Source: Lates calcarifer (taxonomy: Eukaryota; Chordata; Actinopteri; Centropomidae). Taken from it: a stretch of DNA of 64,000 nucleotides. A program made the translations under genes and the position numbers. Below, one piece after another: positions 13,984 through 27,125 of this stretch; position 1 is the first letter of the stretch; the number at the start of each line of letters is the position of its first letter. Under the pieces are notes generated by a model. That model had not been told where the DNA came from. It saw only the letters and a program-made list of their open reading frames with translations, and did no database searches. The stretch spans positions 16,742,307 through 16,806,306 of the forward strand of contig NC_066845.1 of the NCBI RefSeq assembly GCF_001640805.2. Direction: 5' to 3'.

Positions 13984-15735
13984 ATGTGTTCATCTGCTAA
14001 ACTTAGCCTCATCTACATGCTGCTGGTCCTGTGCAGCAGTGGGGGTTCAGCTATTAGCTCAATAGACCCGGACTGGTCCGGAGAAGGGAGATGTCAACAC
14101 ATCAACATTCCCCAGTGTAAAGACATTGGCTACAACATGACTCGAATGCCAAATCTCATGGGCCACGATGACCAAAAAGAGGCAGCAATAAAGCTGCAGG
14201 AGTTTGCAACACTGATACAGTTTGGATGCCACAGCCATCTCAAATTTTTCCTGTGTTCACTGTATGCTCCCATGTGCACAGAGCAGGTGTCTAACCCCAT
14301 CCCAGCATGCAGAGTTATGTGTGAGCAGGTCAAGTTAAAATGCTCACCAATCTTGGAGCAGTTTAACTTCCCCTGGCCTGACTCTCTGGACTGCTCCCGG
14401 CTGCCGACCAAAAACGACCCAAACAACCTCTGCATGGAGGCACCCAACAACGGCTCAGACGAGCCTCCCAAAGTCTCCCACACCCAGCCCCCAGATTTCA
14501 GGCCACAGCGGCCTCTGAGCGGGCAGGACCTGCACCTTAAGGACAGTGGCAGCAAGGAGACGTGCAGCAACCCTGGCAAGTTCCACTTTGTGGAGAAGAG
14601 CGAGTCCTGTGCCCCCAAATGCTACCCTAAAGTGGATGTATACTGGAGTCAGGGAGACAAGCAGTTCTCTCTGGTGTGGATGGCCATCTGGTCCATCCTC
14701 TGCTTTGTCTCCAGTGCCTTCACTGTGCTCACCTTCCTCATAGACCCTCAGCGATTTAAATACCCAGAGAGGCCGATCATCTTCCTCTCCATGTCCTACT
14801 GTGTTTACTCTGTGGGCTACCTCATCAGACTTTTTGTGGGAGCTGACAGAATAGCCTGTGACAGGGACAATGGGGTCCAGTATATTATCCAGGAGGGTCT
14901 GGAGAGCACTGGCTGCACTATTGTGTTCCTCATCCTGTATTATTTTGGCATGGCCAGCTCCCTCTGGTGGGTTATCTTGACCCTCACATGGTTCCTGGCT
15001 GCAGGGAAGAAGTGGGGTCATGAGGCCATCGAGGCCAACAGCAGCTACTTTCACCTGGCAGCGTGGGCCATCCCGGCCATAAAGACCATCATGATCCTGG
15101 TGATGAGGAAGGTGGCAGGGGACGAGCTGACGGGCGTCTGCTACGTGGGCAGCATGGACGTTAAAGCTCTCACTGGCTTTGTGCTCATTCCTCTCTCCTG
15201 CTACCTTATTATTGGCACTTCTTTCCTGTTGTCTGGCTTTGTGGCCCTCTTCCACATCCGCAAGATCATGAAAACAGAGGGCGAGAACACAGACAAGCTT
15301 GAGAAGCTGATGGTTCGCATCGGGGTCTTCTCTGTGCTGTACACCGTCCCAGCCACCTGCGTCATCGCCTGCTATTTCTACGAGAGGCTCAACATGGACT
15401 ACTGGCGCATCCTGGCAGGGGAGCAGAGGTGCGTGGACAGCAGTGGGCCGGAGTCAGACGAGTGTGTCATGAAGACTTCCATTCCCGCTGTTGAGATCTT
15501 CATGGTGAAGATCTTCATGCTGTTAGTGGTGGGCATCACTAGTGGCATGTGGATCTGGACCTCAAAGACACTGCAGTCATGGCAGAATGTGTTCAGTAGG
15601 AAGCTTAAGAAGAGGACGAGGAGAAAGGCCGCCAGTGTGTTCACCAGCAGCAGGCCTTACATCAAACCTCACCCATCTCTCAAAGGGCACAGTACTAAGT
15701 ATGAGCCTACACGGCCCCCTCCAACATGTGTATGA
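13984..15735 (+). CDS. fzd10: Frizzled-10 Wnt receptor, complete single-exon CDS
   Basis: Seven-pass membrane receptor for Wnt ligands at the cell surface. The protein is 583 residues; human FZD10 is 581. A signal peptide covers about residues 1-22. The cysteine-rich domain (about 30-150) holds ten cysteines: 37, 45, 82, 91, 98, 109, 113, 120, 137 and 150. Its GYNMTRMPNLMGH block is typical of the FZD9/FZD10 group, and MEAPNNGSDEP after the domain favours FZD10. N51 and N156 sit in N-glycosylation sequons. Seven hydrophobic segments run from about 228 to 527. The Dishevelled-binding KTLQSW (KTxxxW) is at 528-533, and the tail ends PTCV, a class I PDZ ligand. The chosen ATG (-3 is A) immediately precedes the signal peptide. 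An in-frame ATG at 13924 would add 20 residues in a weaker context. The gene is intronless, as in other vertebrates. Next gene downstream is piwil1. Confidence 0.97.
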   Translation: MCSSAKLSLIYMLLVLCSSGGSAISSIDPDWSGEGRCQHINIPQCKDIGYNMTRMPNLMGHDDQKEAAIKLQEFATLIQFGCHSHLKFFLCSLYAPMCTEQVSNPIPACRVMCEQVKLKCSPILEQFNFPWPDSLDCSRLPTKNDPNNLCMEAPNNGSDEPPKVSHTQPPDFRPQRPLSGQDLHLKDSGSKETCSNPGKFHFVEKSESCAPKCYPKVDVYWSQGDKQFSLVWMAIWSILCFVSSAFTVLTFLIDPQRFKYPERPIIFLSMSYCVYSVGYLIRLFVGADRIACDRDNGVQYIIQEGLESTGCTIVFLILYYFGMASSLWWVILTLTWFLAAGKKWGHEAIEANSSYFHLAAWAIPAIKTIMILVMRKVAGDELTGVCYVGSMDVKALTGFVLIPLSCYLIIGTSFLLSGFVALFHIRKIMKTEGENTDKLEKLMVRIGVFSVLYTVPATCVIACYFYERLNMDYWRILAGEQRCVDSSGPESDECVMKTSIPAVEIFMVKIFMLLVVGITSGMWIWTSKTLQSWQNVFSRKLKKRTRRKAASVFTSSRPYIKPHPSLKGHSTKYEPTRPPPTCV

Positions 15736-16490
15736 GCTGGCTCTCTTTGTGTAAACCCAAAAATACTTGTAAAGCTCTTACCTAAATGAGACTTTGTAAT
15801 CAGAGTGCCATCAAAAGAATCAAGGTTCGTGTTTTATTTATGCAAACTGCATTGAAGATAATGCAATGTCGGGTGTTTTTTTTTTTTTTTTTTTGTATCT
15901 TGAGCCATCTCATGCAACAAGAGCTGCCTTTGTTTGAGAAAAAATCTGCTACTCCTGGATTCACTTATCCTATTGAGGAACTTGGTAGAGAGAAAAAAAA
16001 TCATATTGTTCCCAAGACAAAAAGAGTGGAATAAACCATTTGGATGTGCCATGGGGTTACTTGAATAATGTGCAATAGATGTTTTCCTTACAGGCAAAAA
16101 AAAGCCACTTGTACTGTTAGTGACAGATTACATACAATGAAAGGACCCCGCAGACAATGGAGGCAAATGGTCAAGAGAGATGAGTGTTGTGTTTGGAGGC
16201 TTTTTAAATAGAAATCATGGCTGTGTTATATATGTTTGAACTGGAGTGAGAGCAGCTGCTGAAAAGCGCTCGAGACCTTACGAACTGCCCATTGTGAGGC
16301 AAATTCACGCCATAAATTAATCAAGCACTCGTTATTGAAAAGTTATTTGTACACACAGTTGAGTTTTCCATTCTTTTTTCTTTGCTGTTTTATAGTTCAA
16401 GAGAACGTTTGTATATATTTCTAAAAAAACAAAAAAAGCTGAGATTTTATAGAAAAATTAATAAAACGTTCTAGTTTTAAATGTTTGTAA
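15736..16490 (+). other. fzd10 3' UTR
   Basis: AT-rich sequence after the TGA. Candidate AATAAA signals lie at 16030-16035 and 16460-16465. The second is followed by T/GT-rich sequence and is the better site for the main 3' end. A T run near 15878-15894 makes short spurious open frames. Confidence 0.6.
16460..16465 (+). terminator. fzd10 candidate polyadenylation signal
   Basis: Canonical AATAAA about 725 nt after the fzd10 stop, followed within 40 nt by taaatgtttgtaaagctgta and further TG-rich sequence, which resembles a downstream element. Confidence 0.5.
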
Positions 16491-19400
16491 AGCTGTAATG
16501 TGTATTGTGTACTGCAGCTGTGTTGTTATTCTCTCTGTTGGAGTGAATCCCCCCCCCTCATATACCGGCATAAAGCTTGTCCTTTTTTTTGTTACAACCT
16601 TCGCCATTATATGCTGACAGTGTGCAGCAGTCATTTTGATACAATATAAAAATTGACATCATAAAGCTTAATCTGTGGATGTGATGGTATATTAGAGCTG
16701 GATTTTAACACTGTATTTGCCATGCAGAATATCTCAGAATGATTGACAGAGAGAACATTGTTTACATGAAAAATAATCCAGAAAGAGACACTGGATGAAC
16801 ATAAATGTTGTATTTATCTCCTGCTATGGAAAAAATTGCACTTAAACATCTTACAAAAGATGAATGTCTTACCTTGCTGTGCAGAAATTAGGACATGTTG
16901 GTACTCCTATTAACAGGAAGCATAAATAGCGGTGTCTCTATTCTTGTTTTTAAATGTTCATAAAAAAAGAATGGGACATTCATGTCTGTCTCTCTGTGGC
17001 TGCATCAAAGGCGACTAACAGCAAAGTATGACATAAAAGGATTGTCTATGGTCTTCCATTTGCTTTTTGTATACAGCACTATAAGGCAACTCAGTCATTC
17101 TTGCGTGTTTCAACATTTATTCACTGATTTTAATATAAAATTACACATGGTATTTAATTTTAATGTCATTGCTTCACCAAAACAAAAATATAAAATCAAT
17201 AATCAGCAGTTGATTTTTGGGTTTGGTGTAGTTGCTTTGATTTTTGAGATTAGAATCCATAATGTTTTACTCTAAAATTCAGTTTGAAATGCACATTTCA
17301 CCCAATACATATATTAACATGAAAAGTTAAAGTGGTGATGTAATTAATAGGGGAAATTAGGTGACTGAATGTCATATATTTTGGCTGTGGTTAACATCAG
17401 CGTTTTGATAACTTGTTAATGTATTTTTATATTCCTAACTGTCTTTATGTTGGGTGCTTATATAAGCCTTTGTATAGTTCTTCACCTCAGCTGAAGTGAA
17501 TATACAACTTTATTTTAGTCCTCTCCCCCGTCTCTCTGTGTCTCTAGCTGTGTTGCATGTGTCGGCGCGTATCAATGAAGGGGTTATACAATAATCCAGC
17601 TCTCATTCAGGACAGGATTAGACTGTTTGAAGGGTTTGACTTTGAGAAGAGGATCGCTGCGAACCAAAATACAGAATATCTGTCATCGCTTCTCTTCTTA
17701 TCAGCAGGGCATGGTGACATTTCTAAAGACACATCTGGCCTGGATTTGAAGTAGTTACATATTGACTGAAGCGGTTTTCTAAAGCATGAGCAAACTGAAT
17801 ACATTGTGTGGTATCCTGAGATGTTTGGTGTTAAACGATCCTTACCCTGTCAACAATTTTAAGGTGCACGCTCTGAGAGCCACAAGTCTAGTCTTGAATC
17901 TAAGAAACGGCAACTGACTTTTGTCCTAGCAGTGCTGTCAGAGAAACAGGAAAACATGGATACTTAAAGCCACTGACTACATGGACGAGTATGTGAACTG
18001 TTGAAGAGACATAAAGAATATTGAAAGATTGTAATAAGTTAATGCAAACATACCTAGTAAGTATGGGGTTATTTTTTTGGATATGTGAGAAAAGATGCAC
18101 TTTTGCAGTACAAGACCTTTTCCGCTTTTATCTGCCTCACTTCCAAATATTTGAGCTTAAAACCAATGGTAGAAGGTCCTCTCTGGTCTAATAAAGTTTC
18201 AGAAGTGTAGTAATGCTTTACGCCCGAGGGTATTCAAGTTCCAGCGTCAACCCAACCCGTTTTAACAGTCAAAAGCACATGACTCACAACCTCTATGTGG
18301 CTGAATCAAAGTCAGCCAGTGTCTATTGATACTCTGAGTTGCGAAAAAGGTGTGAGTGCTTCTGAGAGCTTCAACAGAGGCCACCTGGATAACAGCCCCT
18401 AAGGTGTCTGGGAAGGCTGTAAATATAAATGACAGTTACCACCCCCCTCCAGGGCTTCTTCAGCCAAGCAGACTTCACTTCTCTTCTTCTCCCCTCTTCA
18501 AAGGGAAAAATCCTGCTCAGAGCAAGGGCAAAGTATTGCTGGCAAGAAAGGTTTTTTTTTTTTTTTTGGAAATCACACTCAACTGTATGTAGGCTATTGC
18601 TGGATTTAGGCTTTTAAAAGTATAGATCTTATTTCATCAGACCACAGGTTATCAAACTGGGAGTGTCTCTCGGCAGAGTGAAACATCTTCCGTCTGGTGT
18701 TGCTGATCATTACATGTTCCTCGCAGTGACGCATTTTATTTGACCAAGCGGGGAATCCCACCACAACCATGTGAATAAGGCTGATGAATCTCAGACCCAC
18801 ATAGTCTCTTAATTCCACAAGGACAGATTCCATCACCCGCACACTCATCCACTTCCTGCCTCCCATTCCCTCTGCTGTGCCATGCAGGAGATAGCAATGT
18901 CTGCATTGGCTTATGATGTGTTGACAAAAAGAGGCCTCTGCTTGTGATCAGTGTTGTTGAAACGGCATCAAACCTTTGATAATTACTTGATTTAATTTAA
19001 TCTGACTGGTTCGCCAGCGAGCCAGGATTTTTAGCTTTTCACACTCTGTAATTGAGCTGATGTTAAGTGTCTTTGTGGAACCAAGCAGTATTACAAACAT
19101 AAAGTTGAAATGACAGAACAATTAAGCCTATTCTGCAGATTCGGGTTCAGAGGGAAAGTGGCAAGAAAACATCATCGCCAGTCGAAACCTTAAAGCTGTT
19201 CCTCCATATCAGTAAATGACTATGCCTTCCCCTCTATGCCATGTTGTTGTATTCAAAGCCATGGAGGAACCTGTGTACCTTTACTTTGTCTGTTGCTTTT
19301 GCAAGCAGTCATAAAGTTCTCTGACACGGTGACATAAATCAAGTTGCCAGGATGACTGGCGGCTGAGGCAGCTTCTCTTTGATCAGGCTTCGTGGAGACG

Positions 19401-20789
19401 CCCCATGTCCTCATCCTCAGCTGCTCCAGCAGCACCTGTTTACTAGTTCGGGCCTGTCTGTTTGGAAAGCAGTGCTCTCCATGTCATAGACTCATACATG
19501 ACACACACTCGCGCACACAACATACACACAAAGGAATTTGGCCGGTGCTCAAGGGTGGGTGGGTTGGTTTCTTCCAACATGTATGCTCCTAATGTGCTAG
19601 ACCCACACTGGTTCTTGGCACTTGTTTGTCTTATTAGACAGCTGCTCTAAATGTAAATCTGTCGCCTTTTGGAGAGTTCTGCCTCCTTCGGCTGCGCCAG
19701 GGAAGAAAAATAGCTGTTGCATCATGACAAATGAAACAGCTTTGTTTTCCTGCTGAAGAGGTAACTTGAAGTAAGAGGGTTATTGAAGAAGAAACTTTAC
19801 ATAGAGAGCTGCAAGTTTCATAGACCAAAGCATGATCATAGAATGCAATGAAAGTACCCTCTCATCCCTCAAGTTCTTCTGGTACATAAATCCAGGCTAC
19901 TGAGGATTATGGTTGAAGGAAGTGTGGGTGGGCTTCATGTTCTGGATTGATCTATACAGCAAAGAATCTAGGGCAATGTAAGAGTACAGTACACATGCCC
20001 AATCTGCAGTAACAAGCCACACGAATAGCTCACAGGCACACATATAGTCACACACCTCAGTCTGCTGTGGAAGCAGTTGTTCCCAGCCACTGCTGAAGGT
20101 GAGAGTAATTACATAAAAACCTGGCAACAATGAGTTCTCTCCTGGCAAGGCGGGGGCAGGGCACTTTTTTCAAATGCATAATGAACTGCCTCGCAGGCCC
20201 TCTGCTGATCAAACAAGTGTTTGATAGTGGCTTTGGTTTGAAAGAGGACTGAATATGTTTATTTGCATGTGGAGAAGTGAGTGACTTTGAGGTGGAGATC
20301 AGGCAGATTAGTGTTAACTGACAGAGACCTGTGCAAACAGACACTCCCCCTCCATACAAGCAGGGCAGCGGCGCACTTCCTCAGAGGACTAGTTAGACTG
20401 AATACAACAGCAGACAGACCAGAGTATGGCAACTCCTGCTACTTTTCAGACATTGCTCTTTGTATGCCAGCCTCCTCCCTTAAGCCTTTTTTTTTTTTCA
20501 TAAGTTTTGGCTTGTTTGGGTCGGCGCATGTGAGAGCATGCACAGTGATAACTGGCAAACAATGTAAGAGATGAAAAATCCAATAACTGGCGGCTATTCA
20601 TCAAAGATATTTTCTTCAAAATTCATTTAGAAAATTCCCTCAGCGCTGCATTCACAACTAGAATTACTTTTGTGTCACGAGAGTGACTCATGGGAAACTC
20701 TTATATACTGAAGCGCGGTACGTACTGTGAAACATATGGAAATGGGATAACAGGTGCAAGGGGATTTTCAGCAGATAGTGAACCATATC

Positions 20790-21160
20790 AGGCCACAAAA
20801 TCTCATGAAGTTGCCAAGAGTGAGATGAGAGGATCAATACCACTCTTATGTCTGTATGCTAAATATAAAGTCACATCCAACAGCTGGCATGCTTAGCTTA
20901 GCATAAAGGTGAGAAAGCTAGCCCGGCTCTGTCCAAAGGTAATAAAATCTGCCTACCAGCACCTCGGATGTTAGGATTTTGTTACTTGCAGTCAGAGCCA
21001 GGCTCACTGTTTTGACACAAACACATGTAGGAATACTGCTAAGCCAAACTAAGCAGCTGCTGGTTTTTAATAGGCAGATATGAGAGTAGTATCAGTCTGT
21101 CCATTTTACTTTTGACAAGAAAGAGATTAAGCATATTTGCCAAAATGTCAAACTATTAAG
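20790..21160. repeat. Foldback MITE-like element, copy B
   Basis: The left arm carries gccaagagtgagatgagag, ccactcttatgtctgtatg, gcttagcttagcataaagg and ggctctgtccaaaggtaata. The right arm runs the inverse of these blocks, with tatgagagtagtatcagtc and atttgccaaaatgtcaaact. The two arms would pair as a long imperfect hairpin. Same family as the copies at 3.1, 22.5 and 50.2 kb. Confidence 0.7.
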
Positions 21161-21498
21161 TTAACACCAGCAAGCAAGAATGTGAAACACATGTTCTCTA
21201 CAATCACAATGACAGATGCACAACACAACACTGTCAGATGCAAGGAAGAAGAATTACACATACTGTTGGCACCAATGGGCTGCAACGTGACTGAGAAATC
21301 AAGAGATAGTATGGTTAGAGGGATGTGAATAGTCTGGCGTCAGCTGGAAACAAGATTTTCGCCATGGTGACTTAGGAGACGACTCTAATCTGCCACCTCT
21401 CTAATCCACACTGCAAAGAGCTCTGATCGTTTTAAGACACAGCAGAATATCAGGAGTGGGAATGGCTTTCCTTTGTCTGTGGACATTCTCTCTCTCTC

Positions 21499-21522
21499 TC
21501 ACACACACACACACATATACAG
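21499..21522. repeat. CT/CA microsatellite
   Basis: A tctctctct tract followed by acacacacacac. Simple repeat. Confidence 0.6.
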
Positions 21523-22154
21523 ACACAAACAATCTCATTTGTGTTGCTGCTCTTGTCTTACAAATTCAGACGCAGTCATTTTCTTCAGACAGTTCATGAC
21601 TTACATCACTCAAAGCACACTTTGATGTCTGTATTTAACTGCACATATGTGTGAGTGCAAGTGTACATACAGTATGTCTATGGAGCCATGCAAGTGTTTG
21701 TCATATGTAAGTGTTTTTGGGAGATGTAATGACAGTGACAGCGTTGATGGTAGAGTGGAGAGAGCAGGCACAACAGGAGCCTGTCTACATGTGTATGTAT
21801 TTGTGTGTGTATGTGAGTTTATAGACAGTATAGGAGCTATAGAGGGATAGACAGAGGGAGAGGGATGATGATGGATCTGGCAGGGCTCATGAACACCGCT
21901 GAGAGAAAATGCCTGTGGTTCAAAGACACTCTCAGCAAACTTAACAAAGAAAGATGGCACAGAGGGGGAGGACATGAAAGGAAACTACACAATCAACTGT
22001 CACATAAACTTGGAGAAAACATCCTGGCCCTGCTGGCAGAAAATACTGTATGCAGACATTTTGCTATTTTTACATAAACTCCATGCAATGGACAGTGACA
22101 AAGCAAGATACAAGATACATAATAGCATGTTTGCAGATAAAACTGCATGCTATC

Positions 22155-22885
22155 TACCATTTAATATTCAGATCCTTTACATGGGTAAAATTAGCAATAC
22201 CACACTGTAAACGCTGTATTAAAAGTAATGCATTCAAAATCTTAAATACGAGCAAAAAGTATTATCATTAAAATGTTCTTTAAATATAAAATGTAAAGAT
22301 CCTCATTAGGCAAAAATACCCTTATGATTGGTATATTATATATTATATAATTGCAAAAGTATTGCTAATATGTGTAAGTTGTAGTTTACTGTTGTAACTA
22401 ACTGAAACTGAGTTTATATCTCAAATACAGATGAGTAGTTTAATCCAGTTTAAAAGAATAATTGGACATTTTGGGAAACATGGTTTTCACTTTCTTGCCA
22501 AGAACTGGATTGGAAGATCAATTCCACTCTCATTTCTGATTGGTAAATATGTAGCTGCAGCCTATAGCTGCTTAGCTTAGCATACTGACTGGAAAAGGGG
22601 AAACAATTAGTCTGGCTCTGTCCAACAGTTCTTAACTTTACAGGTGCTGGTAGCTGTATTTTGGTATCTTTGGACAGAACCAGACTAATTGTTTCCCTTT
22701 GTTCCCCGGCTTTACCAGACTGTGTTTTATCCTACAGACACATTAAGGATACATGTCAAATTATTTCTTAAACAGAAGTATATAGTATAAAACTGAAACA
22801 CTCAAGTTAAGTACAATCAGGCTTATGTCAAAATTGTACAATACTTGAGTAAATGTACTTGTGACATCACACCACTGAAAGCAGC
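22155..22885 (-). repeat. Interspersed repeat interrupted by a nested insertion
   Basis: The left end (gatcctttacatgggtaaaa, then taccacactgtaaacgctg and tgcattcaaaatctt) and the right end (tcaaaattgtacaatacttg, agtaaatgtacttg, caccactgaaa) are the two halves, in reverse orientation, of the family also seen at 12.15-12.6 kb. The middle, about 22450-22740, belongs to a different family (foldback MITE). The simplest reading is a nested insertion. Confidence 0.6.
22450..22740. repeat. Foldback MITE-like element, copy C (nested)
   Basis: Contains ggacattttgggaaacatgg, cttgccaagaactggattgg, ccactctcatttctgattgg, gcttagcttagcatactgac and ctggctctgtccaacag. An inverted partner, tttggacagaaccagactaa then gtttccctttgttcccc, follows. 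It lies inside another repeat. Confidence 0.65.
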
Positions 22886-24429
22886 ACACACAGTACACAA
22901 AATAAGCTGAATGAGAGATCTTACTTCCAATCTTTGAATAGACGATGACAGCAGGAGGAAGTAAACAAAAATGGTACAATGTCATTTTTTGCATTTGGCT
23001 TGCTCAGTTATCTATGGTGTTCATTTACTTAAGTCTTGTTTTAAACAGTACAACTAAATGGAAAAAAAAAGGAAACGCACTTCAACTATTTGTCAGCTTG
23101 CTTGTGTTTTTACTGTTCAGGTTTTGGCCATATGCTCCTCGGTCTGGCAAAAATCCTTGCACAGTATTTCTTTTTTTCTTGGGGCATCAAGTTAATATGA
23201 ATGGGCACGCACAACACATAACATGTGTTGGCTCTACAGCAGTCCAAGACAATGTCCCATTTTGCTTCCAGCTTGCTTTATGCAGTGACAGGACTGGAAG
23301 CAATTTGGTTTAAGTACCAAGGAACAGTTGAGGAGATGATAAATGACTTTATTGTTGGGTTTTGTGACTGTATCTGATACCAGTGCATGTGTTCCTTTGA
23401 GTAATCAAGCTATAGCATGGCAAAAGAATCTCAGTTTCCTGGACACTGGTGGCAGGCCAGATTGTCTAGTCCTGATAATAGTAATGGGAGTGATGGCAGC
23501 AGCCGCTAATCTACACAGAGAAGGGGTCAGGACCCACTTATCTGGCCTGAGTGGAAAATAATGGCCCACTTAAAGGACCAATCTGTGATTGCAGTATGAC
23601 AACCCAGTAGAAACATTGTTGCCCCACTGCTGTCTTTGTTTATATAGTGACTGACTGGCTTTAAAATATTTTTTCACACTGAAATTTATTTCCTGAGCTT
23701 TTGATGTGAGACTTGAGGCTGCTCAAGGTTTGTTTATATTCGTAAACTTGTCAACACTTGAATAAAGGCACTTGTATTTTTAGTTACGATGGGTTAGGAA
23801 CGTTTCCAAAAACATTTACTTCATTCAACTTGTCAAACTCTTCAAGAACAGATGTGAGCAAAGCCAGGATTTACATGGCCAAATAAAAGAAACTGATTGT
23901 AGGCCACAGAACAGCTGTCATAAGTACAAGAAAAGCCCAAACCAAAGGCGTGCCATCGCACTTTGTGGTAAAGGGTGTTCCACAAAAGCATCCAAACTAT
24001 GTATCGACATATTTACTGCACAACACCTGCACAGTATGCTTATTGATATTTGCTGTACAGTGCACCATGAGCAACAATGGCTGAATGAGGAACTATATTT
24101 AGTTCTCTGTTTGATCGCTGCCGCAGGTCACGAACAACTCTTTGAACCAACATGGCTGGATTCACAAAACAACATAAAGACAAACCTCTGTTCTTCTGTT
24201 CTTCAAAGGACAGAAAGGAGCAGTGCTGCAGACAACAAAATGCTGTATTAAGCAAGAAACACATGACTCAATGAATTGTCGAGTGGCGCTGCTGTGGGAA
24301 TGTTGCACTGGTTGTAGCAGAGTTTGCTTATGTGCAAATAATTTGGATTAAGTCAGTTTTTTGGCATTGTTGACATTAGTTTGGTCAACTATAGCTTCTA
24401 CTGTTTCCACTGGAACTGCAAACCATGTG

Positions 24430-24830
24430 TCTTTTACTTTTAGCAAACCATGACTGTTTATCCATTACTTAAAGCTAACTATTTCACCACTTTCATTTTA
24501 GGTAATTACTTCAGCTGTTCACCCATTACTTTTGGCTAATTATTTTGAGCATTTGCCAGTGCTTTACATTAATTGTAGTCATTTTAAATCAATGTCAATT
24601 TCTTTTGTTTAATTAGTTCATCTATGACTTTTATCTAACAATTTCAATTGTTTATCTATTGTATGTTGTATGTATGTTGTCTATATGTTATATAGATAAT
24701 AGAGATGTTATATTTCAAATCTATTAGTTATTGTTTCAAATGTTTATCCTCTCTTAGATAATTTCTTAAACCATTTTTATCCATTTTAGCTAATTATTTT
24801 GACATTTTGTCTCACTTGCTAAGTAGTTTT
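24430..24830 (+). repeat. Degenerate tandem repeat (about 35-60 bp unit)
   Basis: The phrase ccattactt(t/a)..gctaa(c/t)tattt recurs with drift, as in tccattacttaaagctaact, cccattacttttggctaatt and, near the end, ccattttagctaattattt. Spacing is irregular. This looks like an old minisatellite. Confidence 0.45.
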
Positions 24831-26974
24831 AATACAGTCTCCATGGTGACACATGGCTTTAGTGTGTTACAGTTGTCTCAGTAGGTTGTCCTGTGAATAT
24901 TGAAGTTAGCTTAGTAGTTAGTTAGTAGTTATTCTTATAACAATAAATGTACTAAAGGTCAGCATCACACCAGTTTGTAAAAACACAGATGTACAGATGT
25001 TTTTGTGAATAAGACAGCTGCAGGATACCTCTGGCAGCTGCAGAGGTATCAGTGTAAGTAGCCCTGGTTTAAAGTCACTGCTCTAGCAGACAACAAATTA
25101 ACAGAGCTGACTTTAAACTGGAAGCAGGAATGCATGTGCTCAGATTAAGTGTTGTTTAACCCTATGGAATCAGTCTTTCTGGTCGAAATGCAGTGAGAGG
25201 CTGGAAGCAGGTCAGGAGGGGTCAGAGAGGACAGCAAGAGCGTCTTATGTGAGTCAGACACTTTTGAGGACCACTGCAAGGGGCTCCGAGTCAGTTCATT
25301 GATATTCAAGGATTTGACCCGCTGACAAGAGGGATGTCACTGAGGTTAAGACAGCCATGCCTCTCCGTATTGTGCTGGGTCGAAAAGCCAGGGGGTCCCC
25401 CGGCCCCCAGCCCCCCACCCCTGTGTGCACGGTTGTCATGGTGAGCAAATCAGTCCAGCAGCACTATGTCACACTCATGTGGGCACATTCTCTCTTTCTT
25501 CCTCTCTTTCTTTTCTTTCTGTGACTTTCTATCATGCTGCTTCACCGAGGGGGCTGCCAAAGAGAGCTTTCTGTCCACCGACAAAGACTGGTGTGTCATG
25601 GACATCCCCATATATATATATACAGTGCAAAGAAGAGCAGGCTCTGAAAATCCAAACGCTTCCCTTCCCAGAACACATGGCAACAGATATATTTCCTCTC
25701 TGTTGTGAGATCTGAGTGAGTGTTTTGTATCCAAGGACATGTCAGGTCAGGTGGTGAATATGCGCTGCAGGTCACCAAGTCCAAATAACCGCCAGTCGTA
25801 TTTCAACCCACAGCTGGAGTGAAGGACTGATGCACCAGTTAAGCTGCATGCCAAGTTAGATGGTGTTGTGTGTGTTATTAGTTTGTGCTACTTTTGTACC
25901 CTTACACTAGTTTGTCTAATAAAAAAAATACAGCAAATAAAGCTCACTGATATGAGCAAAAATCAGTCAACAGAAATTAATTTGATTCACTCACAGAAGT
26001 TACATTCTTCATAACCTCACTGTGTCTTCTAATGGAAAACAATTGACTGATGTTTGGCAGTAGGCTTCTGCGGTGTCTTGTTGTCACACAAATATGTTCC
26101 TAGAGCCAATGTCAAGGAGATTAGGCTGAAGGGAAAATTGCAGCTGTATTTAGAACTAGAGCTGGCGAGTCGCTGCTCTCAGGTGATGGGGCATGTCTGT
26201 GCCTTACCCCATCTGAACCTGACGGCTGCTGTGGTTGGCACTGTAATTACAGAGGTTAGGCATAAATCACAGAGCTAGAGGTAGGAGAGAGGGAGGGAAA
26301 GACAGAGAAAGTAAAGAGAGAGAGACTAGTATAGCCTCAGGGCCAGAGGAGGCCCTGACACTCAGAAACATACTGTTCCCTCCTAAATGCTCTCCCACTC
26401 AGTACCTTCTTTTACTTCTGTCTTTCTTTTTTTTCTTCTTCTTCTTCTCAGCGCTCCCACACAGTTAAACACAAACACAGTCAGTCTCTCAGGGTTCACA
26501 TCCTTCCTGTGGCTGCGGCAGTCAGACTATACTGGGTCCTTTACTGGTCCTGTGGGTTCCTGATTACACCACGCTCCTTCATCCTGAGCACATTAAAGCA
26601 GTAAGCACTAGACCACAGGAAATAATGGTTGCAACTGCTGATGTGGACCTACGTCGCTCTCCTTGTTTCCAGCTCTCTCAAAAGGGAAATTTTAGATTCT
26701 CTACAAAATGTGCCACAACGAGTGCCTTGATTTATCCATATTTAATTTGGGGAATATACTTATCTCAGAAATATATGATGTGCTCTACACCACTGTGGTG
26801 TTATAAGTGGTAACTATCAAACAGTAGTAAGCATGGTAAGTTATTTGTGAAATAAGTTAATTTCAACATTGAATTCTGAATGCCTCTCTTTGTACTGTGC
26901 TTTATAATTAGGCATTTTAATACTGCATTTAGCTGCAATACCAGATCAGTAGCTGGACATTCATGGGGTAACAG

Positions 26975-27125
26975 GAAATGAGGAAAAAGAAAAGAAAGAT
27001 AGTCATGCATCTTCTTTATATATTTGTTTCTGCATATTTTGTATGTTTGCACTGGAAAGGAGAAGCTCTCCAGTCTCATTGTACTTTTAGTATAATGACA
27101 ATAAAGGGCATTCTGTTCTATTCTA
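26975..27125 (+). repeat. Retroposon-like 3' tail
   Basis: The run gtttgcactggaaaggagaa, ctcattgtacttttagtata, then atgacaataaagggcattct and gttctattctatc matches a 3'-terminal sequence common in teleost genomes, ending in short tandem (ttcta) units. No reverse transcriptase frame is attached. A related copy lies inverted near 27.95 kb. Confidence 0.55.

Noticed and set aside
14130..14618. 162-codon antisense open frame over the Frizzled cysteine-rich domain
   Set aside because: Shadow of the real + strand gene.
14455..15255. 266-codon open frame antisense to fzd10
   Set aside because: It is the mirror of the strongly conserved Frizzled-10 coding frame and has no family motif of its own.
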